Assembly: GCA_050249455.1 (NCBI GenBank)
Contig: JBFWQM010000083.1
Coordinates: forward strand, 1 to 19,398
Direction: 5' to 3'
Origin: JBFWQM01 sp050249455
Lineage (GTDB): Bacteria; Pseudomonadota; Alphaproteobacteria; MPNO01; VGEU01
Length of the DNA stretch: 19,398 bases
Under the pieces are notes generated by a model. The model saw only the letters and a list, made by a program, of their open reading frames with translations. It was not told the DNA's origin and made no database searches. Below, in pieces: positions 6,601 to 14,425 of this stretch (the stretch's first letter is position 1; every line of letters starts with the position of its first letter). The position numbers and the translations under genes are program-made.

Positions 6601-7595
6601 CGGCGGATGCCGCCCTGCAGCCGGATGCGCGGGTCGAGGACGGCGAGCGCGATGTCGGAGACCAGCACGCCGAGCACGGTCAGGATGGCGAGGAACATCA
6701 GGAACGAGCCGGCCAGGTACATGTCCTGGCTCTGCAGCGCGGTCAGCAGCATCGGCCCGGTGGTCGGCAGCGACAGCACGACGGAGACGATCGCCGCACC
6801 GGAGATGATCTGCGGCAAGAGGCTGCCGATGTCGGAGATGAACGGGTTCAGCGCCATCCGCATCGGATACTTCATCAGCAGGCGCAGCGGCGGCAGGCCC
6901 TTGGCGCGGCCGGTGACGACGTACTGCTTCTGCAGCTCGTCGAGCAGGTTGGCGCGCAGCCGGCGGATCATCGCCGCGGTGCCGGCGGTGCCGATCACGA
7001 TGACCGGCACCCACAGATGCTCGATCACCGAGACGAACTTGCCCCACGTCCACGGCTGGTCGATGTACTGGTCGTCCATCAGCCCGCCGATCGAGGTGCC
7101 GAACGCCACGTTGGCGACATAGAGCAGCACCAGCGCCAGCAGGAAGCTCGGCGTCGCGAGCCCGAGGAATCCGATGAACGTCAGCCCGTAGTCGCCCCAG
7201 CTGTACTGGTGGGTCGCCGAATAGATGCCGATCGGGAACGACACCAGGTAGGTGAACAGCACGGTGGCGAACGAGACGATGACGGTCAGCCACATGCGGT
7301 CGCCGATCACCTCGTTGACCGGCAGGTTGTATTCGAACGAGTAGCCGAAATCGCCCTGCAGGAAGCCGGCGGCCCAGACGAAGTACTGCTCGTACATCGG
7401 CCGGTCGAGGCCGTACTGCTCGCGCAGGAACGCGATCTTGGCCTCGTTGACCGCCTCGCCCTGGCTCTGCAGCTCGGTGATGTAGGTGGTCAGGTAGTCG
7501 CCGGGCGGCAGCTGGATGATGACGAAGATGATGACGCTGATCGCGATCAGCGTCGGGATCATGATCAGCAGGCGGTGGACGAGATAGCTGAGCAT
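6597..7595 (-). CDS. OppB/DppB-type ABC transporter permease
   Basis: This 332-residue permease opens with the typical MLSYLVHRLLIMIPTLIAIS first TM segment. The periplasmic loop contains LREQYGLDRPMYEQY and FLQGDFGYSF, both characteristic of OppB. Further TM segments lie through the middle and the C-terminal third, with an EAA-type coupling loop at about 226-246 (TGRAKGLPPLRLLMKYPMRMA) and the usual LDPRIRL end. It forms a heterodimeric channel with the OppC-type gene, whose ATG overlaps its TGA. The gene begins 7 nt after the stop of the binding-protein gene, and its own Shine-Dalgarno is weak, so translation probably depends on the upstream gene. Confidence 0.93.
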   Translation of the reverse strand: MLSYLVHRLLIMIPTLIAISVIIFVIIQLPPGDYLTTYITELQSQGEAVNEAKIAFLREQYGLDRPMYEQYFVWAAGFLQGDFGYSFEYNLPVNEVIGDRMWLTVIVSFATVLFTYLVSFPIGIYSATHQYSWGDYGLTFIGFLGLATPSFLLALVLLYVANVAFGTSIGGLMDDQYIDQPWTWGKFVSVIEHLWVPVIVIGTAGTAAMIRRLRANLLDELQKQYVVTGRAKGLPPLRLLMKYPMRMALNPFISDIGSLLPQIISGAAIVSVVLSLPTTGPMLLTALQSQDMYLAGSFLMFLAILTVLGVLVSDIALAVLDPRIRLQGGIRR

Positions 7596-7602
7596 TCGCT
7601 TG

Positions 7603-9549
7603 TTATGGGGCCTGTGCCGATTGGCGCGGGGCCTCTTCCTCGATCCAGAACGTGTCGGGGCGGTAGATGCCGAAATGCGCCCCCGGCTCCCAGTTGTAGA
7701 ATCCCTTGCGCGGCACGTTGTGGACCGTGTTGCGCACGACGATCGGCTGCGGCACCGCAGCGACCAGGCCGATGGTGTAGACCTGCTCGGCGTTGATCTC
7801 CAGCATCCTGTGCCAGATCGCGACGCGCTCCTCCTCCGTCGCCGATCGGATCCAGCGGTGGTAGAGGTCGAGCAACTCCTTCGGCCCGTCCATGTCGGGC
7901 GCCTCGCCCGCAGCGCCGCCGGTCTGCAGGTACTGGCCCCATTTCGGCCATTGCAGCTGCTGCTGGTCGGTCGGCGCCAGCTCGGCCGGCATGATGTCGG
8001 GCGTCGGCAGGCCGTTCTCCCAGCCCGACCACACCGACATCAGCGTCTCGCCGGCGAAGATGCGGTTGCGGAAGACCTCGCGCTGCGACGGCCGGGTGTA
8101 GGTCTTGATGCCGGCCTTGAGCCACGAGTCGTGGATCAGCGCCAGCACGTCGGTCTGCTCGGTCTCCTCGCCCGCCGTCTCGATGACGATCTCCATCGGC
8201 CGGCCGTCGGGCAGCAGGCGGACGCCGCGCGAATCCCGCCTGGTCAGCCCGATCTCGTCGAGCAGCGCGTTGGCGCGCTTCAAGTCGAACTGCGTCCACG
8301 CCTCGCGGTATTCCTTGCGGTAGAGCGGGCTCTGCGGCAGCACCGTGTTGTTGCCGGTCAGGCCGAGGCCGAAATAGACGACCTGGTTGACCTCGTGGCG
8401 GTTCGACGCCAGCGACAATGCGCGGCGGAACCGGACGTCGCGGAACAGGGCGCGCCAGACCGCGTCGTTGGCGTTCAGGTTGGGGTACAGCGCGACCTGC
8501 GCGCCCTTGGCGCTCTCCCACAGGTAGACGCTGTAGCCGTAGCTCTTCTCGCCCTGCTTCAGGAACGGATAGTTCGAGAAGGCGAGGCCGCGCGCCTGCA
8601 GGTCGACCTCGCCGGCGCCGACCTTGGCCGGGGTGATCTTCGGATCGACCACGTGCAGCATCACCTTGTCGATGTAGGGCAGCTGCCGCCCGGCGGCGTC
8701 GACGCGGTGGTAGTAGGGATTGCGCACGAACTCGAAGCGCTGCGACGGCGGCTTGGTGACCAGCACCCACGGCTCCAGGCTGGGCAGCGCCGGGTTGTCG
8801 TTCTGGTACTGGTTGTCCTGGTTGTTGTGCAGCGCCGCCCAGTTGCGCCGCTTGGCCTTCTTGACCATGTCGTCCAGCGCGGCCTTGTCGGCATACCTGA
8901 CGTGGAACTGGCGCAGGTAGTGGGCCGGCCGGTAGATGTAGAGCGGCGCGGTGCCGGCCAGCGCCGGCAGGAAGCGCGGGTTCGGCCCGTCCCAGGTGTA
9001 GCGCACGGTCCACTGGTCGGGGTACTCGACCTTCGGCGGCTTGCCGTCGACCATCATCTCGTGCGGCGGGCCGACAGGCGACAGCTCCTTGTTGTTTGCG
9101 ACGTCCTCCCAGAAGTAGCGGAAGTCCTCGGCGGTGAACGGGTGGCCGTCCGACCAGCGATGCCCGGGGCGCAGCCGCAGGGTGAAGCGGCGCCCCTCTT
9201 CGACTTCGTAGCCGGCCAGGATGTCGGGCTTGATCTTGAAGTCGGTGTCGTAGACGGCCAGCCGCGCGTAGCCGAACACCACCATCAGCCGGGTGTCCTT
9301 GCTGCGCCCGACCACGGTGGACAGCGCCCCGCCGTGGCGTCCCGGCTTGCGGTGGTGGGCATGGACGTCGACCACCGCCGGCGTCTGCGGCAGCCGCTCG
9401 GCCAGCGGCGGCAGCCGGCCTTCCGCGACGTCCTTGGCCAACGACGGCGCATCGATCAGCGGTCGCTCCTGCGCCGACGCCGCGCCGGCGGCGAGGGCGA
9501 ATGCGGCGGCCGCCGCCGCGGCGAAACTACGCAATGAAACCGGCATCAT
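7603..9549 (-). CDS. OppA-type periplasmic substrate-binding protein (SBP_bac_5)
   Basis: The protein is 648 residues, larger than typical OppA (about 540). A Sec signal peptide (1-26, ending ASA|Q) follows an MM start. The SBP_bac_5 signature is clear at about 125-145 (RLRPGHRWSDGHPFTAEDFRYF). Other typical blocks are DVRFRRALSLASNRHEVNQVVY, TGNNTVLPQSPLYRKEY, and a C-terminal YNWEPGAHFGIYRPDTFW. Cluster C binding proteins capture di- and oligopeptides, but some bind oligosaccharides, opines or nickel, so peptide specificity is not assured. The first ATG at 9549 overlaps the TGA of the ATPase gene (ATGA), which supports this start over upstream in-frame alternatives. Being coupled to glycosyltransferase genes makes a glycan or glycopeptide ligand worth considering. 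Confidence 0.92.
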   Translation of the reverse strand: MMPVSLRSFAAAAAAAFALAAGAASAQERPLIDAPSLAKDVAEGRLPPLAERLPQTPAVVDVHAHHRKPGRHGGALSTVVGRSKDTRLMVVFGYARLAVYDTDFKIKPDILAGYEVEEGRRFTLRLRPGHRWSDGHPFTAEDFRYFWEDVANNKELSPVGPPHEMMVDGKPPKVEYPDQWTVRYTWDGPNPRFLPALAGTAPLYIYRPAHYLRQFHVRYADKAALDDMVKKAKRRNWAALHNNQDNQYQNDNPALPSLEPWVLVTKPPSQRFEFVRNPYYHRVDAAGRQLPYIDKVMLHVVDPKITPAKVGAGEVDLQARGLAFSNYPFLKQGEKSYGYSVYLWESAKGAQVALYPNLNANDAVWRALFRDVRFRRALSLASNRHEVNQVVYFGLGLTGNNTVLPQSPLYRKEYREAWTQFDLKRANALLDEIGLTRRDSRGVRLLPDGRPMEIVIETAGEETEQTDVLALIHDSWLKAGIKTYTRPSQREVFRNRIFAGETLMSVWSGWENGLPTPDIMPAELAPTDQQQLQWPKWGQYLQTGGAAGEAPDMDGPKELLDLYHRWIRSATEEERVAIWHRMLEINAEQVYTIGLVAAVPQPIVVRNTVHNVPRKGFYNWEPGAHFGIYRPDTFWIEEEAPRQSAQAP

Positions 9550-11429
9550 GCGGCCCTCGCGAACTTTGCTGCTGGATCGGCGCGGACGAAATGGCCGCCG
9601 CCCAGCGCCACCAGCGCCGTGCGGCTGTCGGGGGCGACGGTGAACGGCGACGGCCACGCCGACGGGATCGACGCCTTGCCTTCCATCAGCGCGGTGAAGT
9701 CGAGCCGGGCATCGAGGCTCGCCTCGGGCACCGCGGCCAGGAGCGCCTTGGTGTAGGGATGCATCGGGTTGCGGAACAGCAGCTCGCGCGGCGCCGTCTC
9801 GACGATCAGGCCGGCGCACATCACGGCGATCCGGTCGGCGATGTAATCGACGACGGCCAGGTTGTGCGAGATGAAGATGTAGGTCAGCCCCAGCTCCTTC
9901 TGCAGGTCGCGAAGAAGGTTGAGGATCTGGGCCTGGACCGAGACGTCGAGCGCCGAGACCGGCTCGTCGCAGATCAGGAGGTCCGGCTTCAGCGCCAGCG
10001 CGCGCGCGATGCCGATGCGCTGGCGCTGGCCGCCGGAGAAGCTGTGCGGATAGCGGTTGAGGAAGCGCGGGTCGAGCCCGACCAGCGCCAGCAGCTCCTT
10101 CACCATCTCGACCCGGTAGGCGGGGTCGCCGATGCGATGGATGACCAGCGGCTCGCTGATGATGTCGAACACCGTCATGCGCGGGTTCAGCGAGCTGAAC
10201 GGGTCCTGGAAGATGAACTGCATGCGGTGGCGGTAGGGCAGCATCTCGCTGTCCCTAAGCCGCGCCAGGTCGACCACGCGCCCGCGGTCGTTGAACAGGA
10301 TCTCGCCGGTGTCGGGCTCCAGCGCGCGCATGATCAGCTTCGACAGGGTGGTCTTGCCGCAGCCGGATTCGCCGACGATGCCCAGCGATTCGCCGCGCGA
10401 CACGTAGAAGCCGACGTCCTCCACCGCGGTCACCTCGCCGCCGCCGCGGCCGAACAGCCCGCCCTTGCGCAGCCGGAACCGCTTCGACACGCCCTTCACC
10501 TCGAGCAGCGGGGTGCGCGGGTCGGTGCCCGCCGGCCACGGCTCCTTGGCGGCCAGCAGGTGGCCGGTCTCGTGCTTGATCTCGCGCAGCGGCACCAGCC
10601 GCTCGCCCGGCTTCATGTCGAAGCGCGGCACCGCGCGCAGCAGCGCGCGCAGGTAGTCGTGGCCGGGCCGGCGGAAGATGTCCTCCCGCGTGCCGTATTC
10701 CAGGACGTGGCCGTGGTACATCACCACGATCTCGTCGGCCAGGTTGGCGACGACGCCGAGGTCGTGGGTGATCATCAGGATCGCCATCTGCAGCTCGTCC
10801 TGCAGGTCCATCAGGAGCTTCAGGATCTGCGCCTGGATGGTGACGTCCAGCGCCGTGGTCGGCTCGTCGGCGATCAGCAGCGACGGCCGGCACACCAGCG
10901 CCATCGCGATCATCGCGCGCTGGCGAAGCCCGCCCGACAGCTCGAACGGATAGGTCTTCAGCGCCTTGCCCGGCTCCGGGAAGCCGACCAGGCGCAGCAT
11001 CTCGCGGGTCAGCGCCTCGCCCTCGGCGCGGCCGACGTCGCGGTGCAGATGCAGCGCCTCGCTGATCTGGTCGCCGACCGTGTGCAGCGGCGACAGCGAG
11101 GTCATCGGCTCCTGGAAGATGATCGAGATCTTGCCGCCGCGGATCGACCGTGCCGCCGGACCGTCCGGCGGCAGCGCGGCGATGTCCACCGCCTCGCCAT
11201 TCGCCGCCGGGTCGCGGAACAGGATGCGGCCGCCGGTAACCCGGCCGGGCTTGGGCAGGATGTTCATGATGGTCTGGGCGACCACCGACTTGCCAGAGCC
11301 GGACTCGCCGACCAGCGCGACGGTCTTGCCCGCCGGCACCCGGAACGACACGCCGTCCACCGCGCGCACCACGGCGCCCGACACGTGAAACTCGACCCGC
11401 AGGTCCTCGACCGTCAGCAGGTCGCTCAC
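9546..11429 (-). CDS. Fused OppD-OppF-type double ATPase of the importer
   Basis: This 627-residue protein contains two complete nucleotide-binding domains. NBD1 has Walker A GESGSGKS (41-48), Q-loop Q106, signature LSGGL (164-168), Walker B LLIADE (184-189) and switch H222. NBD2 has Walker A GESGCGKT (353-360), signature FSGGQ (464-468) and Walker B LLICDE (484-489). Each is followed by an oligopeptide-type extension (for example MHPYTKALLAAVP after NBD2). The layout is that of YejF/GsiA-like fused ATPases energising OppBC-type permeases. GTG at 11429 is chosen because GGGAGA lies six bases before it and the first beta strand starts at once; an upstream ATG at 11531 would add a 34-residue Arg-rich tail. 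The start overlaps the TGA of the small membrane protein gene (GTGA). Confidence 0.93.
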   Translation of the reverse strand: MSDLLTVEDLRVEFHVSGAVVRAVDGVSFRVPAGKTVALVGESGSGKSVVAQTIMNILPKPGRVTGGRILFRDPAANGEAVDIAALPPDGPAARSIRGGKISIIFQEPMTSLSPLHTVGDQISEALHLHRDVGRAEGEALTREMLRLVGFPEPGKALKTYPFELSGGLRQRAMIAMALVCRPSLLIADEPTTALDVTIQAQILKLLMDLQDELQMAILMITHDLGVVANLADEIVVMYHGHVLEYGTREDIFRRPGHDYLRALLRAVPRFDMKPGERLVPLREIKHETGHLLAAKEPWPAGTDPRTPLLEVKGVSKRFRLRKGGLFGRGGGEVTAVEDVGFYVSRGESLGIVGESGCGKTTLSKLIMRALEPDTGEILFNDRGRVVDLARLRDSEMLPYRHRMQFIFQDPFSSLNPRMTVFDIISEPLVIHRIGDPAYRVEMVKELLALVGLDPRFLNRYPHSFSGGQRQRIGIARALALKPDLLICDEPVSALDVSVQAQILNLLRDLQKELGLTYIFISHNLAVVDYIADRIAVMCAGLIVETAPRELLFRNPMHPYTKALLAAVPEASLDARLDFTALMEGKASIPSAWPSPFTVAPDSRTALVALGGGHFVRADPAAKFARAA

Positions 11430-11920
11430 GCCGGTCTCCCTCGTCCGGCGCGGATGCCGAGCAGCGACAGGTTGGCGGCGGTGGCGGGCGGCAGGTCGAG
11501 CCCGCGCCGTTCGGCGGCGCCGGCGGCGCACGCCACGACGTCCGGGAAGCCCTCCAGGGTCGACTCGATCCTCAGGGTCCGTCCGCCGGCGTCGAGCTTG
11601 AGCTGCATCCAGCCTCCGCGGCCATCGCGTTTGGTCGAATAATAATTCAACTTCATCGACGAAAGGTCTACCCAGCGCAATTGCGCCGTGCGCAATCCTG
11701 TCGCGGCGATCGTCGCGTCATCGATTTTGATGCGCTGCGGGATACGCGCCAGGGTGCGCAATCCATAGGCAGCAAACAATGCCGCGAGCACGCCCAGCGC
11801 TACGGCGATCGGCGTGGCCGCCTCCACCAGCGCCAGCGGGCCTGCGGTGGCGGCGATGCCGGCCAGGCTGCGCGCGCCATCGGCGGCCAGGGCGTCGCGG
11901 CGGTAGCGGTGCACGCTCAC
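11426..11920 (-). CDS. Small membrane protein with a possible PH-like domain
   Basis: This protein of about 164 residues is not of a family I can name with certainty. A short basic N-terminus precedes one or two hydrophobic segments (about 19-32 and a stronger one at 38-54). The remainder is cytosolic or periplasmic with alternating beta-like strands: RIKIDDATIAATG, QLRWVDLSSMKLNYYS, GGWMQLKLDAGGRTLRIES. That pattern of strands, including a W-V-D-L-S turn, resembles bacterial PH-like (YdbT/PF10756-type) domains, by general impression only. GTG at 11920 overlaps the TGA of the deacetylase-like gene, and its own stop overlaps the GTG of the ATPase gene. It is therefore translationally tied to both the glycan genes and the importer genes. 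An upstream ATG at 11956 is possible but lies deep inside the preceding gene. Confidence 0.75.
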   Translation of the reverse strand: MSVHRYRRDALAADGARSLAGIAATAGPLALVEAATPIAVALGVLAALFAAYGLRTLARIPQRIKIDDATIAATGLRTAQLRWVDLSSMKLNYYSTKRDGRGGWMQLKLDAGGRTLRIESTLEGFPDVVACAAGAAERRGLDLPPATAANLSLLGIRAGRGRPA

Positions 11921-12681
11921 GATTTCAGGCCGAAGGCGGCGGGCGCAGAAATCCACCGCGCGCCCCGCGCCAGGCTGCGCTCGAACAGGCGCTCCAGGAA
12001 CCGCCAGGTGCAGCCGTCGTGCACCGCGTGGTGGGTCATCAGGCCGGTCGGCTCGTCCGGGTCGGCCGCGCCGGTGCGCCGCGCCGCCAGATGCCCGGCC
12101 AGGTCGTTAACCAATGCGCCGCCGCCGCGGAAGCCGCGGGTGCCGCGCCAGTCCACCGGGTCGGCGTGGACGTTGACCTGGACAAGACCCGCCGCCGCCT
12201 CGCGTCCGGCCCGCGCGCCGATCGCGCTGATGCCCACGAACCCAAGCCCCGGCAGCCGCGCGACGATCGCCGCAGCAATGCGATTCCACGGCGGGGCGAA
12301 CACCGGCGCGGTCCGGCCGGGCAGCAGCGCCTCCAGCCGCGTCTTGCCGGCGGCGATCTCCGCGGCCGCCTCGGACGGGTCGCGGCCGGCGCCGAACTCC
12401 GCCTTCCTGGCGCCGGGGCCGGCATGGTTGCGATGGGCGAAGCCGTGGACCAGCACGGTCACGCCGGCCTCTCCCGCCAGCGCCGCCGCCAGGCTGTCCT
12501 CCGCCGCGGCCGGAATGGCGGCCAGCGCCAGCGGCACGCCGGCGCCTCGGCGCACCGCCAGCAGCCGGTGCAGCGCCGGCGTCGCCGCGGCCGCGTCGTC
12601 GTCGCGCCACCACAGGGTCGCCGCCCGCCCCTCCGATCGCCAGCGGTCGAGCTCCGCGTCCAGGGCGGCCCAGGCGCTCAT
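11917..12681 (-). CDS. Polysaccharide deacetylase-like protein (NodB-fold)
   Basis: This 254-residue protein carries most motifs of carbohydrate esterase family 4. Motif 1 is WWRDDDA (D27-D29, base and metal Asp). Motif 2 is H79-GFA-H83 (HxxxH metal ligands). Motif 4 is D174-PV-D177-W178 (DxxDW). Motif 5 is LMTHH (H217/H218). Motif 3, normally RxPxG with an arginine, is instead FAPPWNR (128-134), so the arginine that normally orients the catalytic Asp is displaced. There is no signal peptide or TM segment, so the protein looks cytosolic, unlike most CE4 enzymes acting on peptidoglycan or exopolysaccharide. It would therefore act on a cytosolic glycan or lipid-linked intermediate made by the neighbouring glycosyltransferases. 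Both ends overlap neighbours (ATGA at the start, GTGA at the end). Confidence 0.83.
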   Translation of the reverse strand: MSAWAALDAELDRWRSEGRAATLWWRDDDAAAATPALHRLLAVRRGAGVPLALAAIPAAAEDSLAAALAGEAGVTVLVHGFAHRNHAGPGARKAEFGAGRDPSEAAAEIAAGKTRLEALLPGRTAPVFAPPWNRIAAAIVARLPGLGFVGISAIGARAGREAAAGLVQVNVHADPVDWRGTRGFRGGGALVNDLAGHLAARRTGAADPDEPTGLMTHHAVHDGCTWRFLERLFERSLARGARWISAPAAFGLKS

Positions 12682-13841
12682 GCCGCCGCCCGCCCTGCCA
12701 GCAGCCCGGCCAGGATGCGCGCCGTCGCCGCGGCGCCGTCGAGATCGACCGCGGCCATCCGGCGCGGCGCCGCGACGGCGCGGTCCGCCGCCGCGGCCAG
12801 CGCCGCCGGGGTCAGCGCGTCGGCCGCCACCACCTCGAAAGCGCCGCGGGCGGCGAGCAGCTCGGCGCGACGGCGCTGCTCGGTCTCGCGTCCGCCGGAA
12901 AACGGCACCACCACCGCCGGCACGCCGGCCGCCAGCGTCTCGCAGACCGTGTTGTAACCGCCCTGGCTGATCGACAGCCGCGCCCGGTGCAGGAGCGCGA
13001 TGAAATCGCGCCGCGCGCGCTCGACCGCGACGCCGGGCGGCGCCGCGGCGCGCAATGCGGCGAAGGATTCGTCGGGCAGCAGCGGCCCGGCCAGCAGCCG
13101 CCACGGCGCATCGCGCAGCACGGTGCGCGGGCGCGCGTCCATGGCGGCATGCAGCAGCGTCGCGCCGACCCGTCCGCCGCCGGCCGACACGATCACCTCG
13201 CCCGTGCCGTCGCCGGCGGCGGCTGGCGACACCAGCGGGTCCTCCACCACGTAGCCGGTGTAGATCAGCTGCGCAGGCAGCCAGCCGAGCGTCGGGAAGC
13301 TGTCCTCCAGCCGCACCAGCTGCGGATCGCCGTGCACCAGCGCGACGTCGAACAGCCGCTCGGCCAGCGCCATCATCTCCTGCAGCCGCTCCGGCTTCGA
13401 CGGCGGCTCCACCACGTCGCGCACCGACGACACGATCAGCGGCCGCGGCTGCATCGCGCGCGCCGCCTCGACGAACGGCACCAGCTCGAAGGCGAGCTGG
13501 CGCCGGCCGAACGGGAACAGCTCGGTCACCAGGGCCTGCGGCCGCACGCGGGCCAGGGTGTCGTGCAGCAGCCGGCGCCGCGCCTCCTTGTAGGCGTCGT
13601 CGATGTCGCGGCCGTCGTCGTCGACTAGCCGCTTGAAGTTCTCGTCGGCCGCGCGCAGCGGCGGCAGCGCGACGACGTCAAGGCCGGCGACGTCCAGGCT
13701 GTCCGGCACCCGCCCGCCGGTCACCAGGGTCGCGTCCAGGCCGGCGCGCGCGGCGGCCCGCACGATGGCCACGCTGCGCCGCAGGTGGCCCATGCCGAGC
13801 AGATGCTGGACGTAGAACAGGATGCGGCCGGCCGAGGTCAC
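12678..13841 (-). CDS. MurG-like (COG4671-type) glycosyltransferase
   Basis: This 387-residue GT-B-fold protein has LFYVQHLLGMGHLRRSVAI at its N-terminus (8-26), the glycine-rich GxGHxxR loop of MurG/GT28-type enzymes. The C-terminal half has the nucleotide-sugar site ISQGGYNTVCETLAAGVPAVVVP (GGYNT at 294-298). These features match a group annotated as predicted glycosyltransferases (COG4671). It probably transfers a sugar from a nucleotide donor on the cytosolic face of the membrane; donor and acceptor are unknown. GTG at 13841 overlaps the TGA of the phosphatase gene, and the stop overlaps the ATG of the deacetylase-like gene. A second member of the same group is encoded at 16833-18098 in the same unit. 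Confidence 0.87.
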   Translation of the reverse strand: MTSAGRILFYVQHLLGMGHLRRSVAIVRAAARAGLDATLVTGGRVPDSLDVAGLDVVALPPLRAADENFKRLVDDDGRDIDDAYKEARRRLLHDTLARVRPQALVTELFPFGRRQLAFELVPFVEAARAMQPRPLIVSSVRDVVEPPSKPERLQEMMALAERLFDVALVHGDPQLVRLEDSFPTLGWLPAQLIYTGYVVEDPLVSPAAAGDGTGEVIVSAGGGRVGATLLHAAMDARPRTVLRDAPWRLLAGPLLPDESFAALRAAAPPGVAVERARRDFIALLHRARLSISQGGYNTVCETLAAGVPAVVVPFSGGRETEQRRRAELLAARGAFEVVAADALTPAALAAAADRAVAAPRRMAAVDLDGAAATARILAGLLAGRAAA

Positions 13842-14425
13842 GGCGGCTCCAGGCTGACGTTCAGGCGGTGGATGGTCACCTGTCCGCCCGGCGCGGCGCG
13901 GAAGACATGCACCGACGACCAGTCCATGTCGACCGGCGGCGGGCCGACCATCTCCCAGCCGGTGGCGAGCGACAGCATGGCGCGGATCACGCCCTGGTGG
14001 GTGACGGCGCCGACGTGCCGGCCCCGGGTGGTCACCGTCTCCAGCCAAAGGGCGATGCGGTCTCGCACCTCGCGCGGGCTCTCGCCGTCGTGCGGGCGCA
14101 GGTCGATGCCGCGGCGGGTGCGCAGCTTGAACTCGTCGCCATAGCGGGCGATCAGTTCCTCGCGGGTCTGGCCCTCCCAGGCGCCCCAGTCCATCTCGAC
14201 GATGGCGTGCTCGGTCGCGCCCGCGATGCCGAGCAGGCGCGCGGTCTCCGCGGCGCGGACCAGCGGGCTGACGTGCCAGACGTGGTCGCGGAATTCCGCC
14301 GGCAGCCGCCAGCCCGAAACCTTGGCGCGGCCGGTCTCGCTCAGCGGCCGGTCGGCGCGGCCCTGCAGCCGCTTCTCCTCGTTCCAGCCGGTCGGTCCGT
14401 GGCGGATCAGCGCGACCTCGATCAT
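13838..14425 (-). CDS. Histidine phosphatase family protein
   Basis: This 195-residue protein has all catalytic elements of the phosphoglycerate-mutase-like histidine phosphatases: RHG (8-10, nucleophile H9), R57 in SPLVRA, the acid E77 in the MDWGAWEG block, and H143 in VTHQG. RLQGRADRPLSETG (19-32) is the usual second conserved stretch. It lacks a signal peptide. Its position between two glycosyltransferase genes suggests dephosphorylation of a sugar phosphate or lipid-linked intermediate rather than glycolysis, but cobalamin-pathway (CobC-like) or general phosphatase activity cannot be excluded. The ATG overlaps the TGA of the GT4 gene (ATGA), and the stop overlaps the next GTG (GTGA). Confidence 0.9.
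   Translation of the reverse strand: MIEVALIRHGPTGWNEEKRLQGRADRPLSETGRAKVSGWRLPAEFRDHVWHVSPLVRAAETARLLGIAGATEHAIVEMDWGAWEGQTREELIARYGDEFKLRTRRGIDLRPHDGESPREVRDRIALWLETVTTRGRHVGAVTHQGVIRAMLSLATGWEMVGPPPVDMDWSSVHVFRAAPGGQVTIHRLNVSLEPP

Noticed and set aside
7600..9537. 645-codon plus-strand open frame opposite the binding-protein gene
   Set aside because: Antisense shadow of the OppA-type gene, with no recognisable motifs or ribosome binding site.
9501..11642. 713-codon plus-strand open frame opposite the importer ATPase gene
   Set aside because: It is a high-GC antisense shadow: Arg/Ala/Gln/His-rich translation, no domain, while the opposite strand carries a complete two-domain ATPase.
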